Made by a program: the position numbers and the translations under genes. Below are positions 35,201 to 48,068 of a stretch of DNA of 48,209 nt, piece after piece; within the stretch, counting starts at the first letter, position 1; every line of letters starts with the position of its first letter. Location of the stretch: contig PDHQ01000264.1 of assembly GCA_003339415.1 (NCBI GenBank), positions 1 to 48,209 of the forward strand. Direction: 5' to 3'. This stretch comes from Ophiocordyceps camponoti-saundersi (nom. inval.) (Eukaryota > Ascomycota > Sordariomycetes > Hypocreales > Ophiocordycipitaceae). The notes under the pieces were generated by a model, which saw only the letters and a program-made list of their open reading frames with translations, made no database searches and was not told where the DNA came from.

Positions 35201-37134
35201 AAGTTAGTAATTTATTTCTATACTTTAAAAAGATATTTATATAGTATATTATATAGCGGGCTTTATAATAATAATAAGAGGGATTTATTAAGCTATTATT
35301 ATAAATAGATATAGTAATTATATATATTATAATAAGGGGGAAATATATTAGCTTTCTTTTTATTAAAAAGGTTATAAAAGTTAAATACCTTAAAAAATAA
35401 AAAAACTAAGGAGGTAAAAAAAGCTAGTATATTAACTTATAAAATACGTAAGATATCTTATAAGCTTATAATAAGGAAGCGGTAACTTATTTACTAATAA
35501 GATTTACGCTTTATTAACATAGTAAAGGTTAAGCTAAGTATAGTAACTATATAATATTTTAAAGTTTACGTTTTGCTATATAAGATAATAAGGTTATTTA
35601 CGGAATAAATTATAAGATATTACTATTTTATATAAAAAGATATATTATACCGCGCTATTTATAATAAGCTAACAATTACGTTTTAAGTTAGGCTAGGGAT
35701 TATATATATAATTATAGGTATTTACTAGCTATCGATATTAGCGATAAACTAAATAAGATAATAAATTAGGGAGAATTCCTTAAAGCGAACCTATTTCGAA
35801 TAGCGGGTTTAAACTATAATATAGATTATATATAAGGTAGGAAAAGGAATATATTAGAAATAGTAATATTATACTTAAAACTTACTTATAATAGTATAAT
35901 AATTATAGCTACTATTTACTTATATATCGATAAAGGTAATAAAATTTATAAGAATAAAGATAAGGAGAGGACTAATATTTATATTCCTTATAATATTTGC
36001 AAATTAGTTTTTTAAATTACTATCTATTAAATTAACGCGATTACCTTCCCCTTATAAAAGACTTAATATAAGGGGGATTCTTTTCCCTAATTTAAATAAG
36101 TATCTTAGTCGGCCTTTCTAATTTTTACGAAATATATTAAAAAAGATAAGGGCGATAATAGGTATACTAAGTAATCCCTTATAAAGTAGCTTACTTAGCT
36201 ATAATATAGGTAATAACTATTAACTTATCGCTTACTATATTTTTTTATAAAAACGCGGGGAGCGGAGTAGTAGAGTTTTAAATATTACTTTTTATATTTA
36301 CTACGCTTTTAACTATAAGAGGAGCGCGCTAGAATTATACTAATTTAGCGAATATTTATTATAAGTATATTAATATCTTAGGCCGCTTAGGGGGAAGTAA
36401 AAGAAAAAGGTATTTAACCTTTATTTTCGATTCGGAATAATTTAATATTAATAATAATAAAATAAATATAAGTTATAGCTAAAATATAGTTATTAAGGGG
36501 GATATCACGTTTAAGATAGTAACGTTATAACTTAGGGGTAAGTATATAATATAGATATATAACTTTAATTTTATCTGCTTATATAATACCCCCTAAAAGC
36601 GAAAATTTTACTTTAAAACGAATAAGGAAATTAGAGAATAACTTAGAGGTACTTTAAGAAAGTCTTTTTAACTCCGTTATAGCTATTTAATAGCGGTAAA
36701 GATCGGTAAAGATAATATTAAAATACTTAAAAAAGGTTTTAACTTAATACTAATATTCCTTACTATATTTAAAAAATAGGGCTACCTTAAACTAAATAAT
36801 AAATAATAAATACTAATAAAGGAAAACTTATTAGTTATAATTATTACTAATAAAAGCGTAATTTACTAATAGCTTATATAATATTAAGGCCCGCTAAGCT
36901 AGAAAAAATACTTTATCGCTATTAAAAAGGGAGCTAAAAGGGAGGGGCTTCTTTTATAATAGCTATAGTAAGGGATCCGGCTAAAGCTACTAATACTATA
37001 TTAAGGAGTAAATTATATTACGTTACGCTTATAAAACCTCCTATAGCTTAGAAATTATTACTTACTATTATTAAAGCTAAGTAATAATTACCTCTTAAAA
37101 GATAAGGTTATTTATCGTAATAATAGTTATTCTA

Positions 37135-37320
37135 TATAAGGGTTTAGCCTCCGGGCTATCTACGAGGAGGAGACTCTATTATTTAGAATAACTATAAAGA
37201 GCTATATAAAAGGGGTCGTGACGCCTAATAAGGGTAGGCGATCCGCGCACGCGTCGCGCGCGGATATAACTAATTACCCCACGTGACTTAGTTATTCGGG
37301 CATAGCCCGAATCCCTTATA
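37135..37320 (-). repeat. E3 5' LTR (186 bp)
   Basis: Better preserved LTR. It contains the palindrome CCACGTGA (E-box CACGTG at 37280-37285), a hairpin TTCGGGC-ATA-GCCCGAA near its right end, and the CpG palindrome. GATAA duplication follows at 37321-37325. Confidence 0.9.
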
Positions 37321-37325
37321 GATAA

Positions 37326-38869
37326 AGTTTATTATTATATAATAACTATTATATATTTATATTAAGTTTAGGGCCCCCTTTCTCCTTCTTGTTTTCCTTA
37401 TAAAATAATAAGGTAAAGTTAAACTAGTAAAGCTTTTTAAATAAAAAAAACTATCTTATAAGCTATATAGCGAAGCGGGGATTATTAAGTATAATAATAA
37501 AGTTTTACTAGTTTTATATTAGTCTCTTATTAGCGTTAAGTAAGGGCTTATTATTATAAATATAAGTATAATTAAGGAAGATATATAGAATTATTTTATT
37601 ATTATTATTATAAAGGTATTATTTTAAGATTACTCTAAGCACTTTATAAGCTTAGAGAAATAAGTTAAGTTTAATATAATTAATCCTAAGTTATATTAAT
37701 ATTATACTAATAAACTTAGGAAGCCCTTTATATATATATAGAGCAGACCTAGCTTTAAGCTATAATAGCTTATTTATAAGGTAGCTATATAACTATTTAT
37801 ACTTTTTAAGCTTACCTTCCTAAGAGTGCTATTAGAGGAGCTACTTATCGTAGAGGCGAGCGTTAAAGTTATGTTATATATATCCCGCTACTAGCTTAAA
37901 GCTAATTTATATTATATAAAATATTTTTAAGTTTTATAATATTTAATATTTCCTCTAATAAGGGCGTCCCCTATATTTATAATATACTTACTTAGCTACT
38001 TTTTTTACCGCGGTATAAATAAGATTTACTATTTTAATTCGCTATAAAAAATAATATATTTATATAATATAATATATAAAATAAAAGTTTAGAGATAGGA
38101 TAAAAGCTTTAGTTTTAATATAATAAACTAAGGTAGCCTTATAGGCCTTAATAATAAATTATAAGTACTTAAACTACTTAGCGGCGAGCGCTTTTATAAT
38201 AAGGCTATAAAGTTTCCCCCTTAGCTATATTAATAAGGCGAACTAAAATATACTAAATATAATAGTTAACTTAATAGCTTTAGTATAAATTTCCTATACT
38301 TTTAATAAGGTATAGCTTTATATTAATATAATAATCTTAGTAAAGGCTAGGTATTAGCGCTGAAGCTTAATAGTAAGGTTTAAAAAGTAAAACTTTTATT
38401 ATAGTTTTTAGTAAAGCTAAATACTTAAAAGGTATACTTCTTATATTAATTATACTATCTTAATACTAAGCTAAAGCCTAGTTATATTTATATACCTAGC
38501 TTTTATAAAATATATTAACTTACTTTTTACTAGCTAGAATATTATTTTATATTTTAAAGCTTATTATTTATAAATTTACTAAGCCTGCTTTAGTTAGAAA
38601 AATACCTAAGCCTTATTATATTTAATATTAAAAATATTAATATTATTAGTAAATTTTATAATAAAAAGGCTTATTATTAAGTTAAGGCGTTAATATAATA
38701 ATAATATATATAATAGGAAAAAAACTAATAATATAAAAAACTTTTAAAAGACCCCTTATTAGATTAAAAAAGCGTTATTTAGCTTATAATTAAACTTTAG
38801 CCTTAAAGTATAGCTTAAAGGTATAATTAAATAAATACTATAACTTATTTAAAGAAGCTTAAGTTTTAT
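37326..38869. other. Continuation of the sequence split by E3
   Basis: Rejoins 28891-30159 across E3. AT-rich, few CA/TG, no motif recognised. 37370-37400 is a short pyrimidine-rich segment. Ends where repeat A copy 2 begins. Confidence 0.4.
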
Positions 38870-39791
38870 TTATTTATTTATATATTAAAAGCTTTTATAA
38901 TATCTAAAGCCTTTATAATATATTAAGTAGGAAAAATCCCCTAAAGTAAAGTAAAACCCCCTAACTATAAAAAGAAAGCTTATTATACGCTTATATAAAA
39001 ATATAATAGTAGCTAGCGGTAATATAATATAATAAGCTTATTACCTAAAGGTAATCTTAAATAATATAGGAAAAGTAAGGTAAGGAGGGGAGTATAGAGA
39101 AAAGGAAAGTCTATAAAGTATAGGGCGGAAAAAGCGGGGCGGTATAGCGTAGCGCGGGGCGGTGCGGGGCGGTGCGGGGCGGTGCGAGGCGAGGCGGTAC
39201 GGCGCGGGGCGGAGGAAGGAAAGTCCGAGGGGGGGTAAGGTAAAATAGTAAGGTAGCCGCTTTATTATCTATTAGTAATTAAAAAGGGGGGGTATATTTT
39301 TTTCTCTTTTACTTTTTTTTTCTTTTTTTTCTTCTTTTTATTATTTTTTAAAAAAAGTATATTTTTAACCTCTTTCCTTAACTTTTCTCCTCTTTTTAAC
39401 CTTTATAATAAAAAAATAACGATAATAATTATATAGCTATATACTAATAAAGTAATAATATTATAATATTTAAAATTATTTATAGAAAGCCTTATAATAT
39501 TTTTTATATTATATATATAACTTAACTAACTAAATATAAAATCTTATATTAAAAATAATAAAGTAAATAATATTATATTATATAACTATATATAAAGCTA
39601 ATAAAATATATAAGCTTTTAGTTAGCTAGTTATTATAATTATATAAAAGCTTAATATAAGTATTATAAAGTAAGTAAAGTTAAAAGTAAAGTTAAAAGCA
39701 AGGTTAAAGCTTAGGTATTAATTAAGTTATAAATTTATTTAAATAAATTATATATTATAGCTATATAAATAGCTAGATATATTAATAAAAA
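38870..39791 (+). repeat. Repeat family A, copy 2, left part
   Basis: Collinear with 27395-28310. It contains the same GC-rich tract in more regular form, with three GGTGCGGGGC-type 10-bp units at about 39155-39190. The LINE interrupts it at 39791. Confidence 0.75.
39771..39791. other. LINE target site duplication, left
   Basis: 21 bp, AGCTAGATATATTAATAAAA plus A. It recurs at 46647-46667 with one G/A change. Repeat A copy 1 has the site once, uninterrupted, around 28295-28320. Confidence 0.75.
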
Positions 39792-41199
39792 TAATAATTT
39801 ATACGCTAATATACCTTATATAGCTTAAAACTATCTTATATATATTTTAAAACGGGTAAAAACCGGAAAACTTAAAATAAAACCCTCTCTTTAAGCGTTA
39901 CTTTAGCTTAAGGTTAGGCCCCGCTTATACCTAGTATTTTATATATTTAATAAGTTAGGTATTAACTAATAATTTAAAAGCTAATATTTCCCTTAAAGCG
40001 GACTTTATAGTAATAAAAGTATATATAAACTAAGTCTAATATAAAGTTTATATAGCTTACTTATTTTCTTAGCTATTATTATCGCTATAAATTAAATCCT
40101 TATATTTAATAAAAATAACTTTAATAATCTAATCTATTAAAGCTTTAATAGTATAATTTAGGAATATATAAAAGTTTTATTATTTTATAATAAACTTTAT
40201 AATAGTTAATTTTAAAAAATAGCTAAATTATTATAATAAAGCTATAAATAAGTGCGGAGTTAAAGTTAAAGGAGGAGGTACTATTATATTCGCTTTTTAG
40301 CGTTTCCGCCTTAGCTATTACTAATTTTTAATTAGCGCTAAAAAAAGAAAAGGGGCGGTATATATAAAGTTTTAATTTATAAACCTTTAAAGTTAGGTAA
40401 TATACGCGTCCTTCGCCTAGTCTTATACCGCTCTTATCTTAAAGTAAAGTTAACTTTATTTAAAGTAAGATTTTTAATAAAAAAGGTAATAATATAATCT
40501 TTTCTTATAAGCTATAAAGTAAATAAACTTACTTTTTATATATAAAATAATATAATATTTATTATATTATAGCTTTATAATATAATATTTAGTAATATAT
40601 TTAAGTTAATAATATTTAAAATATTATTAAAATTAAACTTTTAATATATATAGTTTAATATTAAAGATTTTTACTTATATTATTATATTTTTATTTTAAA
40701 TCTAATTTATATTTATTATACTATTAATAATAATTATTAAAAAACTCTGCTAAGTTTTAGAATAATATTTTTTCGCGTATAATTATATTATTAAAATTTT
40801 ATACGATAATTTAATCTTTTTCTAAAAAGCTTCCTTACTACCTTATTATAAAGCTTACGCTAGTATTCTTTTTATAATAAAAGTATAACTTTTACTAATT
40901 AAGTATACTTTTTCTTTAAAAATAATATAAAGCTATTTTAAATTAAACTAAAGCTTATAAATAATATTTTAGAATATTATTATAATATCGCTATTAAGTA
41001 ATTTCTTTATTATATAAGCTTAGCTTTATTTATAAACTTTATAATTAATATTTATTATAATTATTTTAAAGCTTTAAATATAAAGTAAAATAGCTATAAA
41101 GTTAAAATAAATTATAAGCTATTACTTATATTATTTAAAAATTTACTTTTTAATAGTTTTCTTTCGCGCTTTAGTTATAACTATAGCTTATATTAAAGG

Positions 41200-42800
41200 A
41201 GTTTTACTTTTTCTAAAGCTATAAAATAAAAAGGAAACCGCGGCTATAATAGCTAAGAAGATATTATTAACTAATAAAGTTAAAATAAAGGGGGTACCTC
41301 CCTAAACCTTTTTAAACTCCGTTATTTATTTAATAATTACTTATATAAAGATAAAAATATTTCCTAAAATAATCTTACTAATATTTATTTTAGCTTTTAA
41401 TAAAATAATAAATATAATAAACTTAACTTTTTATAACTTTAGATAATTAAGGTCCCTATTTATACTTAACGCTATAATATTACGAGAATTTAATACTTTC
41501 TGCCTCTTAAAGTCTAACTCCGCTAAGAGAATAACCCTAAATATAAAGTTATAAGGCGGTCCGCCTCCTAGTTTATTATTAATACTAATAATACTTAATA
41601 GTAGGACTTAGAAGCTTAACTAATCTTAATAATACCCGCGTATAAGTAAAGGTTAATTTAATATTATTATTAACTCTAATAACTTATTTATCGATATTTT
41701 TCGGACCTTAATAAATCTTATTTTAAAATCTATATTTAAAAAACTTATTAAAGTAATCTCCGCGTAAGATTTTCGCCTTATATAAGGTATCCTTATTATA
41801 GCGTTTATTAAGCTTTAATAGCGCTAATAAGCTTTTAAGAACTTATTTAGCTTTCCTATTATTATCTCCTATATTATCTAGAAATTAGTTAAGGCTACCT
41901 TTTATAAAGTAATAAGTAAAAAGTTAAACTCTACTCTTAGAGCTTTAACCTAGGCTAGCGTAGTTATAAACTCCGCCCTAAACTTTGCCCCCCTTATAGC
42001 GCCTCTTATATAGCTAATTTTAGTAAGAATAAAAAGGGAGGTATTTATATTAGTAAAGGATATTCTAGTAATTAATAGAGTTCCGGCGCCTACTCCTTAA
42101 AAAGTTATTTAGAAAGTTAATAAAGCTATAAGCTATTTTATAATAGTTACCGCGCGCTAATTTCTTAGCAGTAATCTTATTATTATTTTAACTTAAAATA
42201 TAAGGACTTTATTTTTAGGAATAAATAGGTAGCTTAAGCTTTTAAAGCGGAGGCTAAGCGTATACGCTAGACTTATATTATTATTACTAAGGGTATTTAG
42301 ACCTTAATAGCTAACTATAACTATAATACGCTACTTAGTATTATTAAAAAAGTAAATAAAGTTAATATAGTTTAGGTAAAGATGCTTTAACTTTAGTATA
42401 TAATTAGTAAAGAAGCTTTATAAACTTATCTTATTATAAGCCTTAATAGCGTAAAGAATATAAATAAGCTTTACTTAAATAAAGTAATTATAAATATAAA
42501 GATAATTTATTATAAACTTTATAAAGACTCCGCACGCCTTAAATAATATTATAAATATTTTTAATTTAAGTATATTACTAAGTATTATTAAAAGCCTCTT
42601 TATTATAAATATTATATAGTTACCTTATATAATAGCGGAGAAAAAAACTACCTTATATAAAAAGGAGAAAAACCTTACTATTATATTTTATATAAGAGTA
42701 TATACTTTATATAGTTAAAAGACTACCTAAAGTTCTAAAAATAATAAAGCTATATTAAGTTTAGCTTCCTTAATAAACCTTACCTTTTTTAATTATTATA
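41200..42800 (+). pseudogene. LINE ORF1 (Gag-like), decayed
   Basis: Plus-strand frame with TAA/TAG stops. At 42545-42625 it reads RLKQYYKYFQF..I.KYY..PLYYKYY, a degenerate C-x2-C-x4-H-x4-C knuckle followed by a second CxxC-type pair, as in Tad ORF1. Nucleic-acid binding in the LINE ribonucleoprotein is the family role. Limits are approximate. Confidence 0.6.
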
Positions 42801-42899
42801 AGCTACTTAACTTTTAGCCTTTACTTAGCGGTAACTTTATAAAAATAATAAAAGCTTTATTATAGTTTTTTTAAAAAAGTAAGTATATTACGGATTTTT

Positions 42900-45800
42900 T
42901 AGAGATACGCCTTAATAATCCTCTTATAATACGCTATTTACTTAAGTCTCCCTAAAAGGCTTTTAACTTAATAATACTTATAAAAGCTATAAGTTACGTA
43001 ATAAACTTTATAACTTATAATTAGCTTTATAATCTTAAGTAAAGTTTATATTAGCGGACTTTATATAATTAAAGTAATTATAAATAACTATTCCTAATAC
43101 TTAGTTCTTATAAGAATTATAACTTTATTATAAATTATTTAAAAAATTAACTATTTTATCTAGCTTACTTTATTTAATAAAAAAAGTTATAATATTATTA
43201 TTATATAAGAATTCTAGCTTAATATATATAATTACCTTTTATTTCCTAAACTCGCTTCTTATCGCCTTATCTAAAGTAAAAGTAAGGTTCTTTTTTATAT
43301 ATATAAATAATATAAAATTAGTAATTAAAACCTTATTATAAAGCTTAACCTTATTAGAGTTTCCTTTTACGATAAGCTTTAAGTATTTATTATTTACTCC
43401 CTACCGCTTAAAATATATATTAGACCTCTCTTATATTTATTATTTCCTCCTCCTTTTTTATACTCCGCCTCCGCCTCTACTTTATTAGTTATTCTTAGCG
43501 ATTTTAATATTTATTACCCCTCCTAAGACCTCTATAAATATACCTCCCCTTACTCCGCGAAGCTTCTCTCCGCTTTTTATTAACTTTATCTTAAACTCCT
43601 TACCCCTTCTTACGAGATTATTTAAAAGGTATATAAGTAAAGGGCTAATATTATTAACTTAATTTAAAATACGCTTAACTATTTCCCTATATACCTTAGC
43701 TTAAATTTTAATTTTTTTAGCTTTAATTATATCCCCTAATTTATATTATTTATTACCTCTCCCCCCTTAAACTTTACCTTAATATTATATTAGAAATATT
43801 TTAATTTTAATATTTTATAAATAAAAGTAAAGAATTACCTTTTACTTTTTACTATTTAAGCGGAGTTTATAGTAAATATTAAAAAATAAATAATATAGCT
43901 ATATAATTAATTAAACGCTATAGTTAACTTAATAATTCCGAAATTACCTTAATAATATAATTTTTATTTATACTTATAATAAATTTTAAAAATTACTTTT
44001 ATAATTTTAAATATAAAATATACTAAGTAGTATTAATAAATATAGCTAGATTTTAATTATTAATAAATATATTAAAATATTATAATATAATAAAAAGTAT
44101 TTATTAAAAAAATAAAAAGGGATAATTAAAGGCGATTTTTTACCTTTATAAGCGGTAATTTTAATATTATATAATTTATAACTTAGTAAATAAGATTTTA
44201 TAGCTAAGCTTTTTTAAAGCTTATATATACTCTTTCTTTTTAATAAGATATAGATTTTACTTTTTAATTATCTTTTTCTAAAAAATTAAAGCTCCTAGCT
44301 TATAAGTTCTTTCCTTATCTTTTAGAAAATATTTTATATTTTCCTATCTCTAACCTTTTCCCCTTAATAAATATTCCCTCTTAAGTTATTAAAAATAAGG
44401 TCTAATTACTATTTTTAATATTATATTATAAAAATCCGCTAAGCTTAATAATATCTTTATTAGCTTTTTAGAAAATTATAAATAACTTTTTATAATAATT
44501 TTAACTAAGCTTTTTTAAGAATATATTACTTATAAATATTTCCTTACTTAATATCGGACTTTTAATATTATAATTTTCTAAAAAGCGGGAAAAAGCTTAG
44601 AGGTTTATTAGACTCTAAGTAGCTACCGCCTTATCTCCCTCCTTAATATTATAAATAAAATTTTTAAAACTATAATAGCGAAGAAGATATCTTATATAGC
44701 GGAGTTTATAGGAATCTTATTATAAAGTTAGATAAGTAATTAGCTTAACTAGTTTATTAATAGCGCCTTACTTCTCCTAATAAAATTTATTTATATTACT
44801 TAAAGTTTTTAAAGCTTTACTTTCTTTTTAATATTAAATATAATAAGTACTTTTAATTATATTTTATACTTTAAGCTAATAAAAATCCTTAACTTTTTTA
44901 GCTTTCTTTAATAAATTATAGCTTTCTTTTATTTTTACCTTTTTAATTATACCTCCCGCTTAAAAGTTAATAATAAATTATTAAACTTTTTCCTTATTTT
45001 TATTAAAGTCCCTTAAAGCTCCCCGCTCTCTTTAATACTTTTTATCTTATATATCTTATTTTTTTATAAGCGCTTAGAATAAATAATTAATATATTTATT
45101 ATTAGATTTATAAATAATATTAATATTTTTAATATTAAGCGTATTTTTACTTAAATCCGCTATTAGCTTAAATAAGCTTAAAGTATTTATTATAACTAAA
45201 TAGCGGAGTATAAAATAACCTTTTAGCTATTTAAAAATAAGCTTTTTTATTTTATAAAAGCTTATTTTACTAATATAACTCCGCTAATCCTTAATAGGAA
45301 TATTATTTAATTTATATAAAAAATATATATACTTAAAATTTAGATTTATTATAAATTTTAATAAAAGCTATATTTTCGCCGCTTTATAAAAAAGCTTACT
45401 TATTAATAATTAGCCTTAATTAAGCTTATTTTATTTACTTAGGGCTTTTTACTCCTCTAAGTAAGGGAAATCTATATTAAAGTTATTAAGTTTATAATTG
45501 CTTTTAGCGCTATAATTTACTTTACTTTAACCTTACTAGGCGGGGAATTTAAAAGCCTTATCTTTTAATAGCTAGCTATAACTTAGTTTAAATACCTTTC
45601 TATTATCTTTAAAGTATACTAAGTAACTCCTTCTTATTATATTAAGTTTAAAATTTTTATCCCCCTTATTAATATTTACTTATCTTACCGCGCCGCTTAT
45701 AGCTACTAATTTCCTTATAATAAAAAGCCTATAACTTATATTCGCTTCGCTTTTAAAAAAATTATTATATACTTTTACCGATATTATAAAAGTTAGCCCC

Positions 45801-46200
45801 GCTTTACTTATATCCCCCTTAAATCTTTTTAATCTTTTTCTATTATTTAAATATAAACTCCGAATATCGCTTTTTAGTCTTTTAAGATTTTAAAAGCTTA
45901 TTTTTATAAAGAATAATAACTTTACTAAAACTTTAAAAAAAGAAAGCTTAGAAAATATAGCTAATCCTCCGGATACTTTACTAATAAACCGCCTTAACTA
46001 AAATCTAATAACGCTTTATAAATCTATTAAAGCCTTTTAAAATTCCTAAATAGCGCCTTAATTTAGCTTTATAATAATAAAATTAGTTTTAATAAGTTTC
46101 TTTATATTTATAATATTCTTATAATTATAACCCCTTATTACTTTTATAATAATAAAGAAAATAAGATAATAGCTTACTTTACTTTATATTATAAACTAAC
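42900..46200 (+). pseudogene. LINE ORF2 (endonuclease-RT), decayed
   Basis: Endonuclease motifs: IIIIQEF-L at 43180-43220 (from IQEPW) and SDFNIYYPS at 43494-43525 (from GDFNxHHP). Reverse transcriptase: VP-SSPLSLILFILY at 45008-45060 (from the PQGSPLSP motif) and FINNINIF at 45106-45130 (degenerate FVDD active site). A C-terminal part continues to about 46200, where RNase H may lie; no motif was confirmed. The order endonuclease then RT is diagnostic of APE-type LINEs. Confidence 0.75.
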
Positions 46201-46646
46201 TATTTATAAAAAAACGCTTTTATTAATATTTTTTATAAGTTTAATTTAAGATTATAAGGACTTTAATAAGGCCCTTAGCTATAAAGCTATTATAAGCCTT
46301 TTTACCTAATAATTTATCCGCTTATAATACTTTAATTAATTTAACTTTTTTTTATTATTTTATAATACTTAAATATATTAAAATATTTAAATATAAAGTT
46401 TAAGTATAAGGGTTAATTAAGTTTAAGATTATTATAATTTAAAGTAAAGCTATATTTTAAGTAAAAATTTTTTATAATTATAATTAACTTATATAGCGTT
46501 ACCCTCCCTTTTAAAGTTACTTTAAGTATAGCTAGCTATTATTATAAGGTAATAAAAGGAGCGGAGTCTGCTTATAATATAAAAATAAGAAATTTATATT
46601 TATATTACTATAAGCGCGGAATTTATAAAATATATAAAAGTTATTA

Positions 46647-46667
46647 AGCTAAATATATTAATAAAAA
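46647..46667. other. LINE target site duplication, right
   Basis: Same 21 bp as 39771-39791 except A for G at the sixth base. Confidence 0.75.
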
Positions 46668-47230
46668 AGGATAATTAAATAGCTTTTAAGTAAATATAAA
46701 GTAAAGCGAAGTAAAGCGGAGTTTAAAGCTAGCTAATAATAAATAATAAAAGTAATTTTAAGCTAACTTATATTATACTTAAAGCTAGAATAAAGCGTTA
46801 AAGCTTTAATTTACTATAATAATAACGTTAACTAAGGCTAGCGCCTTAATAAAAATAGCTACTTTAGCGGCCGCTTTATTTACTCCTCTTATAGCTATAA
46901 TTACTAATCCTCCTTTTTATAAATTATATTCACTAATCTTATTATATCTTAAGATATTTACTATAAGCGGTAAGATAATTATTAAAATAAGTAAAATAAG
47001 GGGCAGAGCGGTAGAAAAAATAGCGGTAAAAATAATAATAGTAATAATAGCGATAATAATAATAATAAAAATAAATATTCCCGCTAGATTAAAGGCGGAG
47101 GTAATAGCGGTAATAAACTTAAGGCTAGGAGCGGTAGTAAAAGTAACGGCGAAGTTAGAGGCGGCGGGGGCGAGGGAGCTTATAATAATAATAATAATAG
47201 CTACGAAATCCGTAATAGTAATAATAATAG
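46668..47230 (+). repeat. Repeat family A, copy 2, right part
   Basis: Collinear with 28310-28880: GTAAAGCGGAG block, TAATAATAAATAATAAAAG, AAAGCGTTAAAGCT, and the TTTAGCGGCCGC site at 46863-46874. It continues as a Gly/Ser/Asn/Arg-rich frame to about 47280 that resembles A1 in composition but not in exact order. Confidence 0.65.
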
Positions 47231-48060
47231 CAATAATAATAGCGGTAATAGGAGCTATAATAATTATTAAGCGAGTAATTATTTAGCTATATAAGATTAT
47301 ATTATTAAAGTTTATAATAAAAATCTGCTTTTATTTTAATAATATTAATAATACTTAAGCTTAGATATTATATAAAACTTATAAAATAAAGCGTAATATT
47401 AATTAGTAAATTATAAGTAATATTAAAATAAACTAATTAAGATATATATTAAAGAATATATTTAAGCTTAGTTATATATTTAATTTAAACTTAATAAATT
47501 TATTATTAAAAGTAAAGCTAAAGGCGGATAAGAGGGTAATAGTTTTATTACTTATTTTTATTATATTAATATTAAGAAATAAGTTAAAATAAATAATAGT
47601 TAAAAAAAATAAAAAAATAAGTAAAGTAAAAAAAAAATAAGTAAGGCGGAGATAGCTAGTAAGGTAAAAGGGGCTAAAAGCGTAAAAATAGCTAAAAATA
47701 TAATAAGGAAGGTAAAGGCGGGGGCGGAGGAGGAGTTAGTAAAGGCGGAGGTAATAAAGGCTATAAAGGAGCTAAAGCTAAAGCCGAACCTTATCTAAAT
47801 ACCTAAATCCCCTCCTACGGAGATTATATTAGCGGTATTAAAGCGCGTAGCGGAGAGCAATAATAATAGTATAAAAAATAAGCTTATAAAAGCTAAGGGT
47901 ATAATTAAGCGTAAAAGATAAAGTAAAAAGCGGGGGCGGAAAAAAGTAAATAAACTAAGTAAAGCTAAGTAAATTAAGGAGCGGAGTTAAGAGTAAAGTA
48001 TAAGGTAAATAAATAATAATAGTTATATATCGAAAATATTAAAAACTATTTTTTACGCTT
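47231..48060 (+). pseudogene. Lys/Ala/Glu-rich decayed frame
   Basis: From about 47620 one plus-strand frame runs about 55 codons without a stop, then continues with TAA only to about 48000. It is strongly Lys/Ala/Glu-rich (helical or charged low-complexity) and includes a basic KKRGRKK, AT-hook-like, at about 47925-47945. No family recognised. It may be the downstream part of repeat A copy 2. 47290-47600 shows no coding signal. Confidence 0.35.
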
Positions 48061-48068
48061 AAACCTTA

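Larger units (their letters stand above)
30165..37320 (-). mobile_element. Gypsy LTR element E3 (7156 bp)
   Basis: Complete element on the minus strand with two 186-bp LTRs and an exact GATAA duplication. Pol order on the minus strand is RT then integrase, as in Gypsy. It is longer than E2; about 2.1 kb between the integrase and the 3' LTR is not explained by gag-pol and holds the antisense frame at 30560-31900 and the GC-rich island at 32517-32720. It inserted into the sequence downstream of A1. Confidence 0.92.
39792..46646 (+). mobile_element. Tad-like LINE retrotransposon (~6.9 kb)
   Basis: Non-LTR element on the plus strand, 6855 bp between the duplications. It has a long 5' leader (39792-41200), ORF1 with a CCHC knuckle, ORF2 with AP-type endonuclease and reverse transcriptase, and a 3' AT-rich end. 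No LTRs. Layout and size fit the Tad1 clade of ascomycete LINEs. CA/TG are nearly absent and stops are frequent, so it is dead. Confidence 0.8.
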
